Positions 14,556-21,160 of a stretch of DNA of 64,000 nt are shown here, piece by piece. The notes below the pieces were generated by a model, which saw only the letters and a list, made by a program, of their open reading frames with translations, ran no database searches and had not been told where the DNA came from. The DNA lies in the NCBI GenBank assembly GCA_965278995.1, contig OZ257136.1:62001-126000 (forward strand). The letters run 5' to 3'. The translations under genes and the position numbers were made by a program. Origin of the DNA: JADJYF01 sp965278995. GTDB lineage: Bacteria > Pseudomonadota > Gammaproteobacteria > Ga0077536. Position 1 is the stretch's first letter. Every line of letters begins with the position of its first letter.

Positions 14556-15184
14556 GCCGCCGCTACGCAACTTTGCCGCTCGACTTCTTCACGTCGCCGG
14601 TGGTGAAACAGCTCGCTGAAGCGCCGAAAGTCCTTTATGCATATCTGCACGTCAACCCTGCGACCAATCTTCTCGGCCTGTACTATCTGCCGCGCGTATT
14701 GATAACGGCAGAGGCTGGGCTGTCAAAGAAGGTCGCCGATAAAGCTTGGCAGGCGCTCGAAGATCTCGGCCTAGTCCAGTACGACGACGTCAATCAGATC
14801 GTCTACCTGCCAGGTTTCATGAACCGTGAAGCCGGTGGTGATCTCAGTCCCGATGACAAGCGAGTTACCGGCGCTGCGAAAGAGTTGAAAACGCTTTTTC
14901 GGACACCACTCGTTGGAGTTTTCCTGCGTGACAATCCTGTAATCGCCTCAAAAATCGATGGGGCATCACATGGGGCATTTAATGGGGCATCACATGGCCC
15001 ATCAGATGGGGCATCTGATGCCCCATCGATGCCCAGATCCGGATCCGGATCCCCATCCGGAGCAAGGGAAGAACGCCAAAGAGGGGGTGGCACCGAGTTA
15101 GGTATTACTCCTACGCACGCACGCACGCGAGAGGGAAATCCGCTAAGGCCTGCGAAGGTTGTTGCGATGGGGGGTGGCTCATGA
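14552..15184 (+). CDS. Lambda O-like replication initiator with iterons in its gene
   Basis: The 210-residue protein starts with a winged-helix-like domain (LDFFTSPVVKQLAEAPKVLY, ARLSKK/KAWQALEDLGLVQYD) similar to N-terminal domains of phage replication initiators. A low-complexity linker with GASHG and SDGAS repeats follows, then a basic, disordered tail. The DNA coding for the linker holds regular 12-base iterons (14958-15026). Placing the origin inside the initiator gene is known from lambda O-type phages. It is flanked by ATGA overlaps on both sides and lies directly before a primase gene. The initiator role is inferred from domain layout and context. Confidence 0.6.
   Translation: MSRRYATLPLDFFTSPVVKQLAEAPKVLYAYLHVNPATNLLGLYYLPRVLITAEAGLSKKVADKAWQALEDLGLVQYDDVNQIVYLPGFMNREAGGDLSPDDKRVTGAAKELKTLFRTPLVGVFLRDNPVIASKIDGASHGAFNGASHGPSDGASDAPSMPRSGSGSPSGAREERQRGGGTELGITPTHARTREGNPLRPAKVVAMGGGS
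14958..15060. repeat. Iteron array with palindrome, candidate replication origin
   Basis: The unit ATGGGGCAT recurs with exact 12-base spacing at 14958, 14970, 14982 and 15006, with a variant (ATGGCCCAT) at 14994 and an inverted copy at 15018. The last two form a perfect 11-base-arm palindrome (15005-15027). GATCCG repeats follow at 15036-15053. Iterons inside the initiator gene suggest an origin of replication. Confidence 0.55.
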
Positions 15185-16062
15185 GCTGGCTCAACTCTCT
15201 CGCTGCCGAAATGCGGGCACACGGCCTCTTGCCGACCGATGACCTTATCGTCGACGGTGAAATCCACCGATTCATGGTCGATGGCGAGAAGCCGGGGACT
15301 CGGAACGGATGGTATTCAATCCACGACTACCCGGTTCCGGTGGCGAACTTCGGATCATGGCGGACAGGTGAACGTCATACCTGGCGTGACCAGTGCGAAG
15401 CCTCCCGCGGTGGCGAAAGGGAATCGATGCGTCAGCGCATCGAGCGTGACCGTCAGCGCCGGGAATCGGATCGGGCCACTGCTCGGCAAGCTGCAGCTGC
15501 ACGGGCGGCTGAGCTGTGGGCGAAAGTGCGGAAGCCAGCCCTAGCGAACCCCTACCTGCGCGGAAAGGCCGTTGGCATCTACGGGATCAAACAGCTCGGC
15601 AAGCTGCTCGTCGTGCCGATGCGGGACATCGACGGCAAGTTGCACAGTCTGCAGTTCATCGATCCTGCCGGTGTGAAGAACTTCCTCAATGGTGGCCGCA
15701 CCAGGGGTCTCTTCCACGTCATCGGCGAGCGCACGCCTCGAGTGTGGCTTGCTGAAGGATATGCGACGGCCTGCAGCCTCTACGAGGACCGCAATGAGTG
15801 CGTAATCGTCGCCTTCAACGCCGGCAACCTCATGGTGGTCGCGACAGAGATTACCAAGGCCTGGGCGCCCGTTCATCTCGTCGTAATGGCCGACGACGAC
15901 TGGCGAACACCTGGCAATCCTGGCATCACGGCCGCGAAGGCAGTTGCCGAGAAACTTGGTGCGAAATGGCATTACCCCGAGTTCCCGCCGAACCGGCCTG
16001 CATGGGCGACGGATTACAACGACGCCGCGAGACTGTGGGCGACATCGAGGGCATCAGCATGA
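15181..16062 (+). CDS. Toprim-domain primase-like protein
   Basis: This 293-residue protein resembles phage and plasmid primases of the Toprim class. The N-terminal 60 residues bind DNA or nucleotides (HRFMVDGEKPGTRNGWYSIH), a basic coiled region follows (RQRIERDRQRRESDRATARQ), then a Toprim-like domain: LLVVPMRDIDGKLHSLQFID, GYATACSLYEDRN (Glu-Gly region, WLAEGYATA) and VVMADDD near residue 240, the acidic metal-binding motif. It overlaps the initiator gene before it and the helicase gene after it by four bases, so the three are a translation-coupled replication module. Confidence 0.75.
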   Translation: MSWLNSLAAEMRAHGLLPTDDLIVDGEIHRFMVDGEKPGTRNGWYSIHDYPVPVANFGSWRTGERHTWRDQCEASRGGERESMRQRIERDRQRRESDRATARQAAAARAAELWAKVRKPALANPYLRGKAVGIYGIKQLGKLLVVPMRDIDGKLHSLQFIDPAGVKNFLNGGRTRGLFHVIGERTPRVWLAEGYATACSLYEDRNECVIVAFNAGNLMVVATEITKAWAPVHLVVMADDDWRTPGNPGITAAKAVAEKLGAKWHYPEFPPNRPAWATDYNDAARLWATSRASA

Positions 16063-17498
16063 TTCCCCTTCGCCCACATCAGGAACACGGCGTGCAGCTG
16101 CTGCGTGAAGGCTTCCGTGCGGGCCACCGTCGGCAGATCCTCGTGATGCCGACCGGCGCCGGCAAAACAATCACCGCTGCAGCCATCGTCGCCAGTGCGC
16201 GCGAGAAAGGGAAAATCGCAGCATTCATCGTCGATAGGATCGCGCTTGCCGACCAGGCGATCGAAACGATGTACCGCACTGGTCTCGTCTCTTCCGTTCT
16301 CCGGGGCGAGGACAGCAGAATCATCGCCGGTCACGACGTCATCGTCGCATCAATCCAGACACTGTCCCGGCGTCGGGTGCCGGACGTCGACTTGCTTGTT
16401 ATCGACGAAGCACATGTTCTACACAAGGCACATGCCGACCTGCTTCAGCGGTGGGACGCGGTCCCGGTTATCGGCCTGACGGCCACGCCATTCACAAAGG
16501 GACTCGGCCGGTATTTCTCGAACATCGTGGTACCGACCAGCATTCGCGAACTCACCGAAAATGGCCTGTTGGTACCAGTGACGCCATTCGGGCCGAGTAA
16601 TCCCGATCTCGATGGTGTTCGTTCTCGCGCTGGTGACTACGCCGCGGGCGAGCTCGCTGAACGCATGAATCGCGTCGAGCTTCACGCTGACATTCTGGCC
16701 ACCTGGCGCCGGCTCGGTGAGGGTCGGCAAACGCTGATTTTCTGCGTCGACATTGCGCACAGCAAGGCCGTGGCAGCGGCATTCCTCGCTGCTGACATCC
16801 GTGCCGAGCACGTCGATGGATACACCGACAACCTCGAACGCCAGGGCACCATTCGACGATTTCGTGAAGGCGAGTGCACGGTCCTCTGCTCGGTCGCCTG
16901 TCTCTCCGTCGGCTTCGACGCTCCGAACGCCAGCTGTCTGATCCTGGCGCGTCCGACAAAGTCGTTAACCATGCACCTCCAGCAAATCGGCCGAGGTCTA
17001 CGGCCACATCCTGGTAAGTCAGATTGTATCGTTATCGATCACGCCGGGAACATCGAACGGCATGGTCTTCCAGCAGACATCGCGATCGGCGAGCTCGATA
17101 CAGGATCCAGAACGTGGGAAACCAGAACAAGACGAGAGCCTTTGCCGAAGCCTTGCCCGGCGTGCGCGTTCCTGAAACCACCGTGCACGCACGTCTGTCC
17201 GAAATGCAACTTCGCACCGGAGCGAAAATGTGCTGTCGCGACGATTGAGGGTGAGATCGTACCGCTGACGCAGGCGGCGAGTCTGCAGAGCGCTCGAAGG
17301 CTCTATCAGGAGTTTCTCGGGTGCGCTGAAGCGATGGGCAAGAAGCGAGGCTGGGCTTGGCATCTGTACCAGGCGAAAACAGGGGCCGAACCTTCGCCAG
17401 GCTGGAGCTATCTCGTTCCGATTGAACCAGGCGACGCAGCGATAGGTTACGCGAAGTCGCGGATTATTCGGTATGCGAAAGCGCGGCAAACTGTATGA
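16059..17498 (+). CDS. DEAD/DEAH-box superfamily 2 helicase
   Basis: This 479-residue protein has the SF2 helicase motifs in order: Q/I region MIPLRPHQEHGVQLL, Walker A MPTGAGKT (about residue 29), motif Ia IVDRIAL, motif II DEAH (VIDEAHVLHKAH, about residue 110), motif III GLTATPF, and motifs V-VI SVACLSVGFDAPNAS and QQIGRGLRPHPGK. A cysteine cluster near the end (CPACAFLKPPCTHVCPKC) forms a likely zinc ribbon. Such helicases are common in phage and satellite replication modules. The start at 16059 (ATGA overlap with the primase) is chosen; the longer frame from 15798 is shadow. Confidence 0.85.
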   Translation: MIPLRPHQEHGVQLLREGFRAGHRRQILVMPTGAGKTITAAAIVASAREKGKIAAFIVDRIALADQAIETMYRTGLVSSVLRGEDSRIIAGHDVIVASIQTLSRRRVPDVDLLVIDEAHVLHKAHADLLQRWDAVPVIGLTATPFTKGLGRYFSNIVVPTSIRELTENGLLVPVTPFGPSNPDLDGVRSRAGDYAAGELAERMNRVELHADILATWRRLGEGRQTLIFCVDIAHSKAVAAAFLAADIRAEHVDGYTDNLERQGTIRRFREGECTVLCSVACLSVGFDAPNASCLILARPTKSLTMHLQQIGRGLRPHPGKSDCIVIDHAGNIERHGLPADIAIGELDTGSRTWETRTRREPLPKPCPACAFLKPPCTHVCPKCNFAPERKCAVATIEGEIVPLTQAASLQSARRLYQEFLGCAEAMGKKRGWAWHLYQAKTGAEPSPGWSYLVPIEPGDAAIGYAKSRIIRYAKARQTV

Positions 17499-17725
17499 AC
17501 AACGCGCTCGACATTATCGAGCAATTGCGGCAATTCGCCGATGTCGACCACGAACCGGGAGCCCCGGCGGCTGCGGCGGCCGAGGGCCTGCGCACGTACA
17601 TCGACAGTCGCGGTGCACGAATTCGTAACGATTGCTCGAAAAGCTCACGTCGTGGAAGACCTGTGAAAAATCCTTCGGGGCGAAAGTCGCTACGCCAAAA
17701 TCGCGTCGCGGGTCTGATTATTTAA
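17495..17725 (+). CDS. Small hypothetical protein
   Basis: This 76-residue protein starts by ATGA overlap with the helicase gene. The N-terminal half (ALDIIEQLRQFADVDHEPG) is helical; the second half is basic (KSSRRGRPVKNPSGRKSLRQ) and may bind DNA. No family is recognised. The tight coupling argues that it is translated, but the C-terminal half could be read-through of degenerate DNA. Confidence 0.45.
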   Translation: MNNALDIIEQLRQFADVDHEPGAPAAAAAEGLRTYIDSRGARIRNDCSKSSRRGRPVKNPSGRKSLRQNRVAGLII

Positions 17726-17773
17726 TTTTCGGAGTCCATGCCCTTCGCGCGCGCGCGCAGGGGAGGAGTGAAA

Positions 17774-18103
17774 ATGGGCAATCACTGGTACCACATCCGT
17801 CTGAAGCGGTACGGCAAATGTCAGGGAAAAACGGCGGCCGGCTTGGCGTGTCGCGATGTCGCCGTGCCTGGGAGCACCCTCTGTCGATCGCATGGCGGAA
17901 ACCCGAAATCACTCGACGAACGGGCACGGATGTTGTGGGCGAAATCGAAAGATATCCGGCGGCGATTCAAGTCCGCCGAAGACTTGGCGCAGGTAATGCG
18001 GGACGACGAAGCCGCCTTTGCGGCGGAGTGCATTGAAGCAACCGGCGGGGGTCTGACTGAGGGCAGCGAACCATATCGATCGCGGGGTCGCCGGGCGGTA
18101 TAA
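17774..18103 (+). CDS. HGG-motif protein of phage origin
   Basis: This 109-residue protein begins with MGNHWYHIRLKRYGKCQGKT and has C-x(9)-C-x(10)-C spacing with RSHGGNPKSL, a motif common in small phage proteins that sit near terminase genes. The cysteines and histidine could bind zinc. The start at 17774 has a GGAGG site just upstream and replaces the longer open frame from 17738. The remainder is helical (EDLAQVMRDDEAAFAAECIE). Role unknown; it could contact DNA or terminase. Confidence 0.6.
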   Translation: MGNHWYHIRLKRYGKCQGKTAAGLACRDVAVPGSTLCRSHGGNPKSLDERARMLWAKSKDIRRRFKSAEDLAQVMRDDEAAFAAECIEATGGGLTEGSEPYRSRGRRAV

Positions 18104-18416
18104 TTTCAAGACCAACCAGGTCACCGACGATGGCAAGCCGCTTTCAGCAAGCGATTTCGAGCGTTACCCTGCCACCACATCATCGCGAGATGCACGAGCA
18201 GGCCGCCGTACGATTACGCAAGCGGTGCTGCAAAACACCCTACTATCGCCAAATGGACGAAAAGTATGGGATGGACTTCTGGCTAAAATTAGAGAGCGGC
18301 CAGGCTGGTTTGGCGTCGAAGGGAATCTAACTCAAGCGATGGGCTTCTTGGGCCGCAACCAGCCTTCCATTGATTCAGTCGCCCATCCTCGAAGCAGCAT
18401 CGGGGGTGGCTACTGA
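18057..18416 (+). pseudogene. Open frame with coding character but no clear start
   Basis: After a TGA at 18054 one frame runs open to 18416 and reads like protein (NHIDRGVAGRYNFKTNQVTD, then ITQAVLQNTLLSPNGRKVWD). There is no ATG or GTG before 18225, and it overlaps the end of the HGG gene. It may be the displaced 3' part of a longer gene. No family is recognised. The stretch 18417-18647 after it contains only weak frames. Confidence 0.25.
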
Positions 18417-18647
18417 TGTCCTTCACGCCGTTGTCGTCGTGCCATAAGAAAAACTCCGCCGAAGCCTCCGAGGAGCACAGCGAGAGAACGACAACCATCA
18501 CGGCGCGTATCGTTGATAGCCTTCCCTGTCCCTGCTTGTGGCCTGAGCGCCGCCGTAAACACTTATCGTGAAAGAGTCCCGTGAGACACTCACAGACGCA
18601 TCGCGAGATCTGGTGCTGTAGCCGCCGATCGATGCAAGCCCAAGTTC

Positions 18648-19139
18648 TCAAGGGTCGACGATGCTGAAGGACCGATTTGCATCCATATCAAGCTCGTGTC
18701 GGGCGTTATATGAATCCTCGAGGTAGCGCTCGACTCTTCGATTTTCGCATTTCTCCGCCTCTTTCCGTACGGCCGAACGGATATAACCAACGATGTCGTT
18801 GTCAAGTGCCGGCGCATTTGACCACTGGTCGTTGTCAGAGCCTAGAGTACATTCCCAATCGTCGCCGGCCGAAGTCTGTAGCCACAACGCTTGCTTGGCG
18901 GGCTCGTCTAGTTTCTCGATGTAGTAGGCGATGATCCGATCGATCTCCTGTTCATATGCCGACCAGAACGGACCTTCTCCCATCCGTTCCTGGAGACATA
19001 CCTCGTCCCAAACGGTTTTCATTGAATATTCGGCCGCCAATCCTCCTTTCAATCGCCGGAGGCGATGCACGACGCTTCGGCTAATGCGTCGGCGCTCAGT
19101 CTCCGCGATAGCAGCAATAATACGGTCGCGGTAGCGCAT
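18648..19139 (-). CDS. Hypothetical protein
   Basis: This 163-residue protein (from MRYRDRIIAAIAE at 19139) is helical and charged, with an N-terminal winged-helix-like segment (RRRISRSVVHRLRRLKGG) and WDEVCLQERMGEGPFWSAYE in the middle. It has five aromatic tryptophans in the second half, no membrane segments and no recognised family. The start at 19139 is chosen because the upstream extension to 19205 is low-complexity. It is oriented against the replication module. Confidence 0.5.
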   Translation of the reverse strand: MRYRDRIIAAIAETERRRISRSVVHRLRRLKGGLAAEYSMKTVWDEVCLQERMGEGPFWSAYEQEIDRIIAYYIEKLDEPAKQALWLQTSAGDDWECTLGSDNDQWSNAPALDNDIVGYIRSAVRKEAEKCENRRVERYLEDSYNARHELDMDANRSFSIVDP

Positions 19140-19260
19140 TACGCTGCTGCCGGCCTTTCGTAAAGGGGTGTTCCCACAAATCCGTCCTTCGACTGAGAGA
19201 CGCAATAACTGCGCCTTATAAGCCGTGGCTCTAAATGCATCCTACTCCTAACTTGGATGG

Positions 19261-19503
19261 GTGCAAGAACGGCATCCACATCTCCTCGCGCTTGGCAAGA
19301 AGATCCGCCAACTGCGTATCGAGCATGGTTACTCGCAGGAAGGCTTCGCTGCTGAGGCAGGCCTGGACCGTGCGTACTACGGGGGGATCGAACGCGGAGA
19401 GCGCAACGTCGCAGCGCTCAATCTCGTTGCAATCGCCGCGACATTGGGCGTCGAGGTTGGCGATTTGTTCCCGGCAGTCCGCATATTGAAAAGAAAGGGC
19501 TAG
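19261..19503 (+). CDS. XRE-family HTH regulator
   Basis: This 80-residue protein is almost entirely a Cro/C1-type HTH: LGKKIRQLRIEHGYSQEGFA, AGLDRAYYGGIERGERN and LNLVAIAATLGVEVGDLF. It is the usual size of a mobile-element repressor. The start is GTG at 19261; an ATG at 19235 in another frame is a shadow. It sits between the hypothetical minus-strand gene and the serine recombinase, so it may control the element. Confidence 0.8.
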   Translation: MQERHPHLLALGKKIRQLRIEHGYSQEGFAAEAGLDRAYYGGIERGERNVAALNLVAIAATLGVEVGDLFPAVRILKRKG

Positions 19504-19586
19504 ACCGATCTGGTCGGGGGACGTCGGCACCCGTTATCAGCGGCGCGTCGACGGCGGTGGCAAGCGACTGGTTGGAGTTCTAGTAC

Positions 19587-20189
19587 CTATGCGTTGACTA
19601 CCCGCTGAACGACCGAGACACCGACACTGAGCTCCCGGGCGATTTTCCTGATCCCTTTCCCGCTGGCCCTGTGCTTGCGTATTGCATTCTCGACTTTGCT
19701 GCCGACTGAGGGTCGGCCCAATGTCTTTCCGCTCGCCCTGGCCCGCGCCAAGCCCGCTTTAACTCGTTCCTGAATAATGGCGCGCTCGAACTCGGCGAAC
19801 ACCCCGCACATCTGGAACATGGCCTTGCCCGCCGGCGTCGTTGTGTCGATACCTTGCTGGTGGAGGTATAGGTCAACGCCTTTCGCATGCACCTCGCCCA
19901 AGAATGCCACGAGGTGCTGCAAGGAACGTCCGAGGCGGTCAACCGACCACGACATGATGACATCGGACTCGCGGCGCACTGCGGCTTTGCATAGTGCATC
20001 GAACTGCGGGCGTTGGTCTCTTCCTTTCGCTCCGCTGACGCCATGGTCGACGTACTCTCCGACAACCTGCCAGCCCATTCGGTCTGCGACCTGCCGGAGT
20101 TCGCGTAGCTGGTTCTCGGTGGTCTGGCCGTCGGTGGAGACCCGGGCGTAGAGCGCGGCGGTGCGACTATGGGTTGGTGCTCGAGCCAT
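19587..20189 (-). CDS. Serine recombinase (resolvase/invertase family)
   Basis: The 200-residue protein has the resolvase catalytic domain: ALYARVSTDGQ with the nucleophilic serine near residue 18, VSGAKGRDQRPQFDAL, and SWSVDRLGRSLQHLVAFL with the conserved arginines, then the E-helix (FAEFERAIIQERVKAGLARA). A small C-terminal HTH follows (GIRKIARELSVGVSVVQRVV). Length fits Tn3-resolvase or Pin-type enzymes, not large phage integrases. The start has a GAGGAG site. A perfect inverted repeat lies 59 bases upstream, where resolvases often bind their own promoter. Probably the recombinase of a transposon or island. Confidence 0.9.
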   Translation of the reverse strand: MARAPTHSRTAALYARVSTDGQTTENQLRELRQVADRMGWQVVGEYVDHGVSGAKGRDQRPQFDALCKAAVRRESDVIMSWSVDRLGRSLQHLVAFLGEVHAKGVDLYLHQQGIDTTTPAGKAMFQMCGVFAEFERAIIQERVKAGLARARASGKTLGRPSVGSKVENAIRKHRASGKGIRKIARELSVGVSVVQRVVNA

Positions 20190-20247
20190 GGGTTAAGCTC
20201 CTCTATGCGGTAGGGTTGTGCGGGCTCGTTAAAGCGTAGATCTCTTG

Positions 20248-20275
20248 TGTACGTAAATCAATTGTATTACGTACA
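20248..20275. promoter_or_regulatory. Inverted repeat upstream of the serine recombinase
   Basis: Nine-base perfect arms TGTACGTAA and TTACGTACA flank a ten-base AT-rich spacer. The position, upstream of a divergent recombinase gene, fits a resolution site subsite or an operator. Confidence 0.5.
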
Positions 20276-20880
20276 TATGATCATGCACTTTCAAGTTACT
20301 GAGATTCAGCGGTACTCCATGGGGCGAATCAGTAGGGTTTTCCGTACAGTCAGATTTTGTCGAAATCGAGTGTGGTAGCGATGACCATTGTAGAGAGCTC
20401 ACTTCCATATCGCGGTAAGGTCAATCAACCAGTCTTTCGAATTTGTGACTTCCGGATAACGTTAGCGCCGCGCAATCAAATTTATAGACGAACCGTCGCC
20501 AACGCGGCACGTTTCAATGACGTGCCTGTAGCACTAGAAGGGGGCGCTCAAGAATCCAGGCTTCACGAATGAACCACGCGGAGCCGTGGGAAAGGGCGAC
20601 ACGAAGATGGGCGATCCAGCAGTGGTCAATTAGATCCTAGAGCGAATTGCGCAGAAAGCCGGGCCGCTGCAGAGGCCGCGTACCATTGGCAAGCTCACCA
20701 CCGCCAACGGCATTTCTAGTCCATTCTTGCTCGTGCGAATCGTTCAAGGGGTCTGGTTATCGGATGGCGGCATGATTGGTCTGATCGCAACGTGACGCAA
20801 TGGGAATGGGCCTGCCCCTGCCCCCTGCCCTTACCTTTTCTGACTGCCGATTAACCTTTCTAAACCCTACAAACGCCTGT
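20276..20880. other. Intergenic region before the MADS operon
   Basis: About 600 bases without a supported gene. A 71-codon frame at 20357-20572 has no family and a TTG start. The end (20800-20880) has C-rich short repeats. No RNA gene is seen. Confidence 0.3.
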
Positions 20881-20893
20881 CTAACCAGGTTAG
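20881..20893. promoter_or_regulatory. Candidate operator of the MADS operon
   Basis: The perfect inverted repeat CTAACC-A-GGTTAG lies 54 bases upstream of mad1, with related TAACC motifs just before it. As mad1 encodes a HTH protein, this may be its binding site. Confidence 0.4.
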
Positions 20894-20947
20894 GATAGCC
20901 GACGACTAAGGCACGCGACGGCATCGTCTGTCGACAAGGATCGGATA

Positions 20948-21160
20948 TTGGACCGTTGGCTTTCCGTAGATGAGATAGCCGAATACCTCGGCGTATCGAA
21001 AGACACCGTGTACAGCTGGGTGTCGAGCAAAGGCATGCCCGGTCACAAGGTGGGCCGATTCTGGAAATTCAAGAAGGGCGACGTTGACGCTTGGGTGCGC
21101 GCCGGTGGTGCGACATCCAGCAGCGAAGACTTCGACGAAAAGGGAACGGTCGATGGCTAG
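20948..21160 (+). CDS. mad1: MADS helix-turn-helix protein MAD1
   Basis: This 70-residue protein is an excisionase/MerR-like HTH: WLSVDEIAEYLGVSKDTVYS, then HKVGRFWKFKKGDVDAWVRA. It starts with TTG at 20948 behind AAGGA. Alone it would be called a DNA-binding excisionase-family protein, but it is the first gene of an eight-gene array matching MADS (methylation-associated defence system), in which a small HTH protein of this kind is MAD1, thought to control expression. Its end overlaps mad2 by eight bases. Confidence 0.8.
   Translation: MDRWLSVDEIAEYLGVSKDTVYSWVSSKGMPGHKVGRFWKFKKGDVDAWVRAGGATSSSEDFDEKGTVDG

Noticed and set aside
14941..15060. Short tandem repeats considered as a CRISPR array
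   Set aside because: The units are 12 bases with no unique spacers and lie within a coding frame; they fit iterons instead.
18289..18651. A minus-strand frame with a short hydrophobic stretch
   Set aside because: No start signal, low-quality composition, and it overlaps another weak frame; not enough to call a gene.
20357..20572. A 71-codon plus-strand frame between recombinase and mad1
   Set aside because: TTG start, no ribosome-binding site, no similarity that I recognise; left as intergenic.
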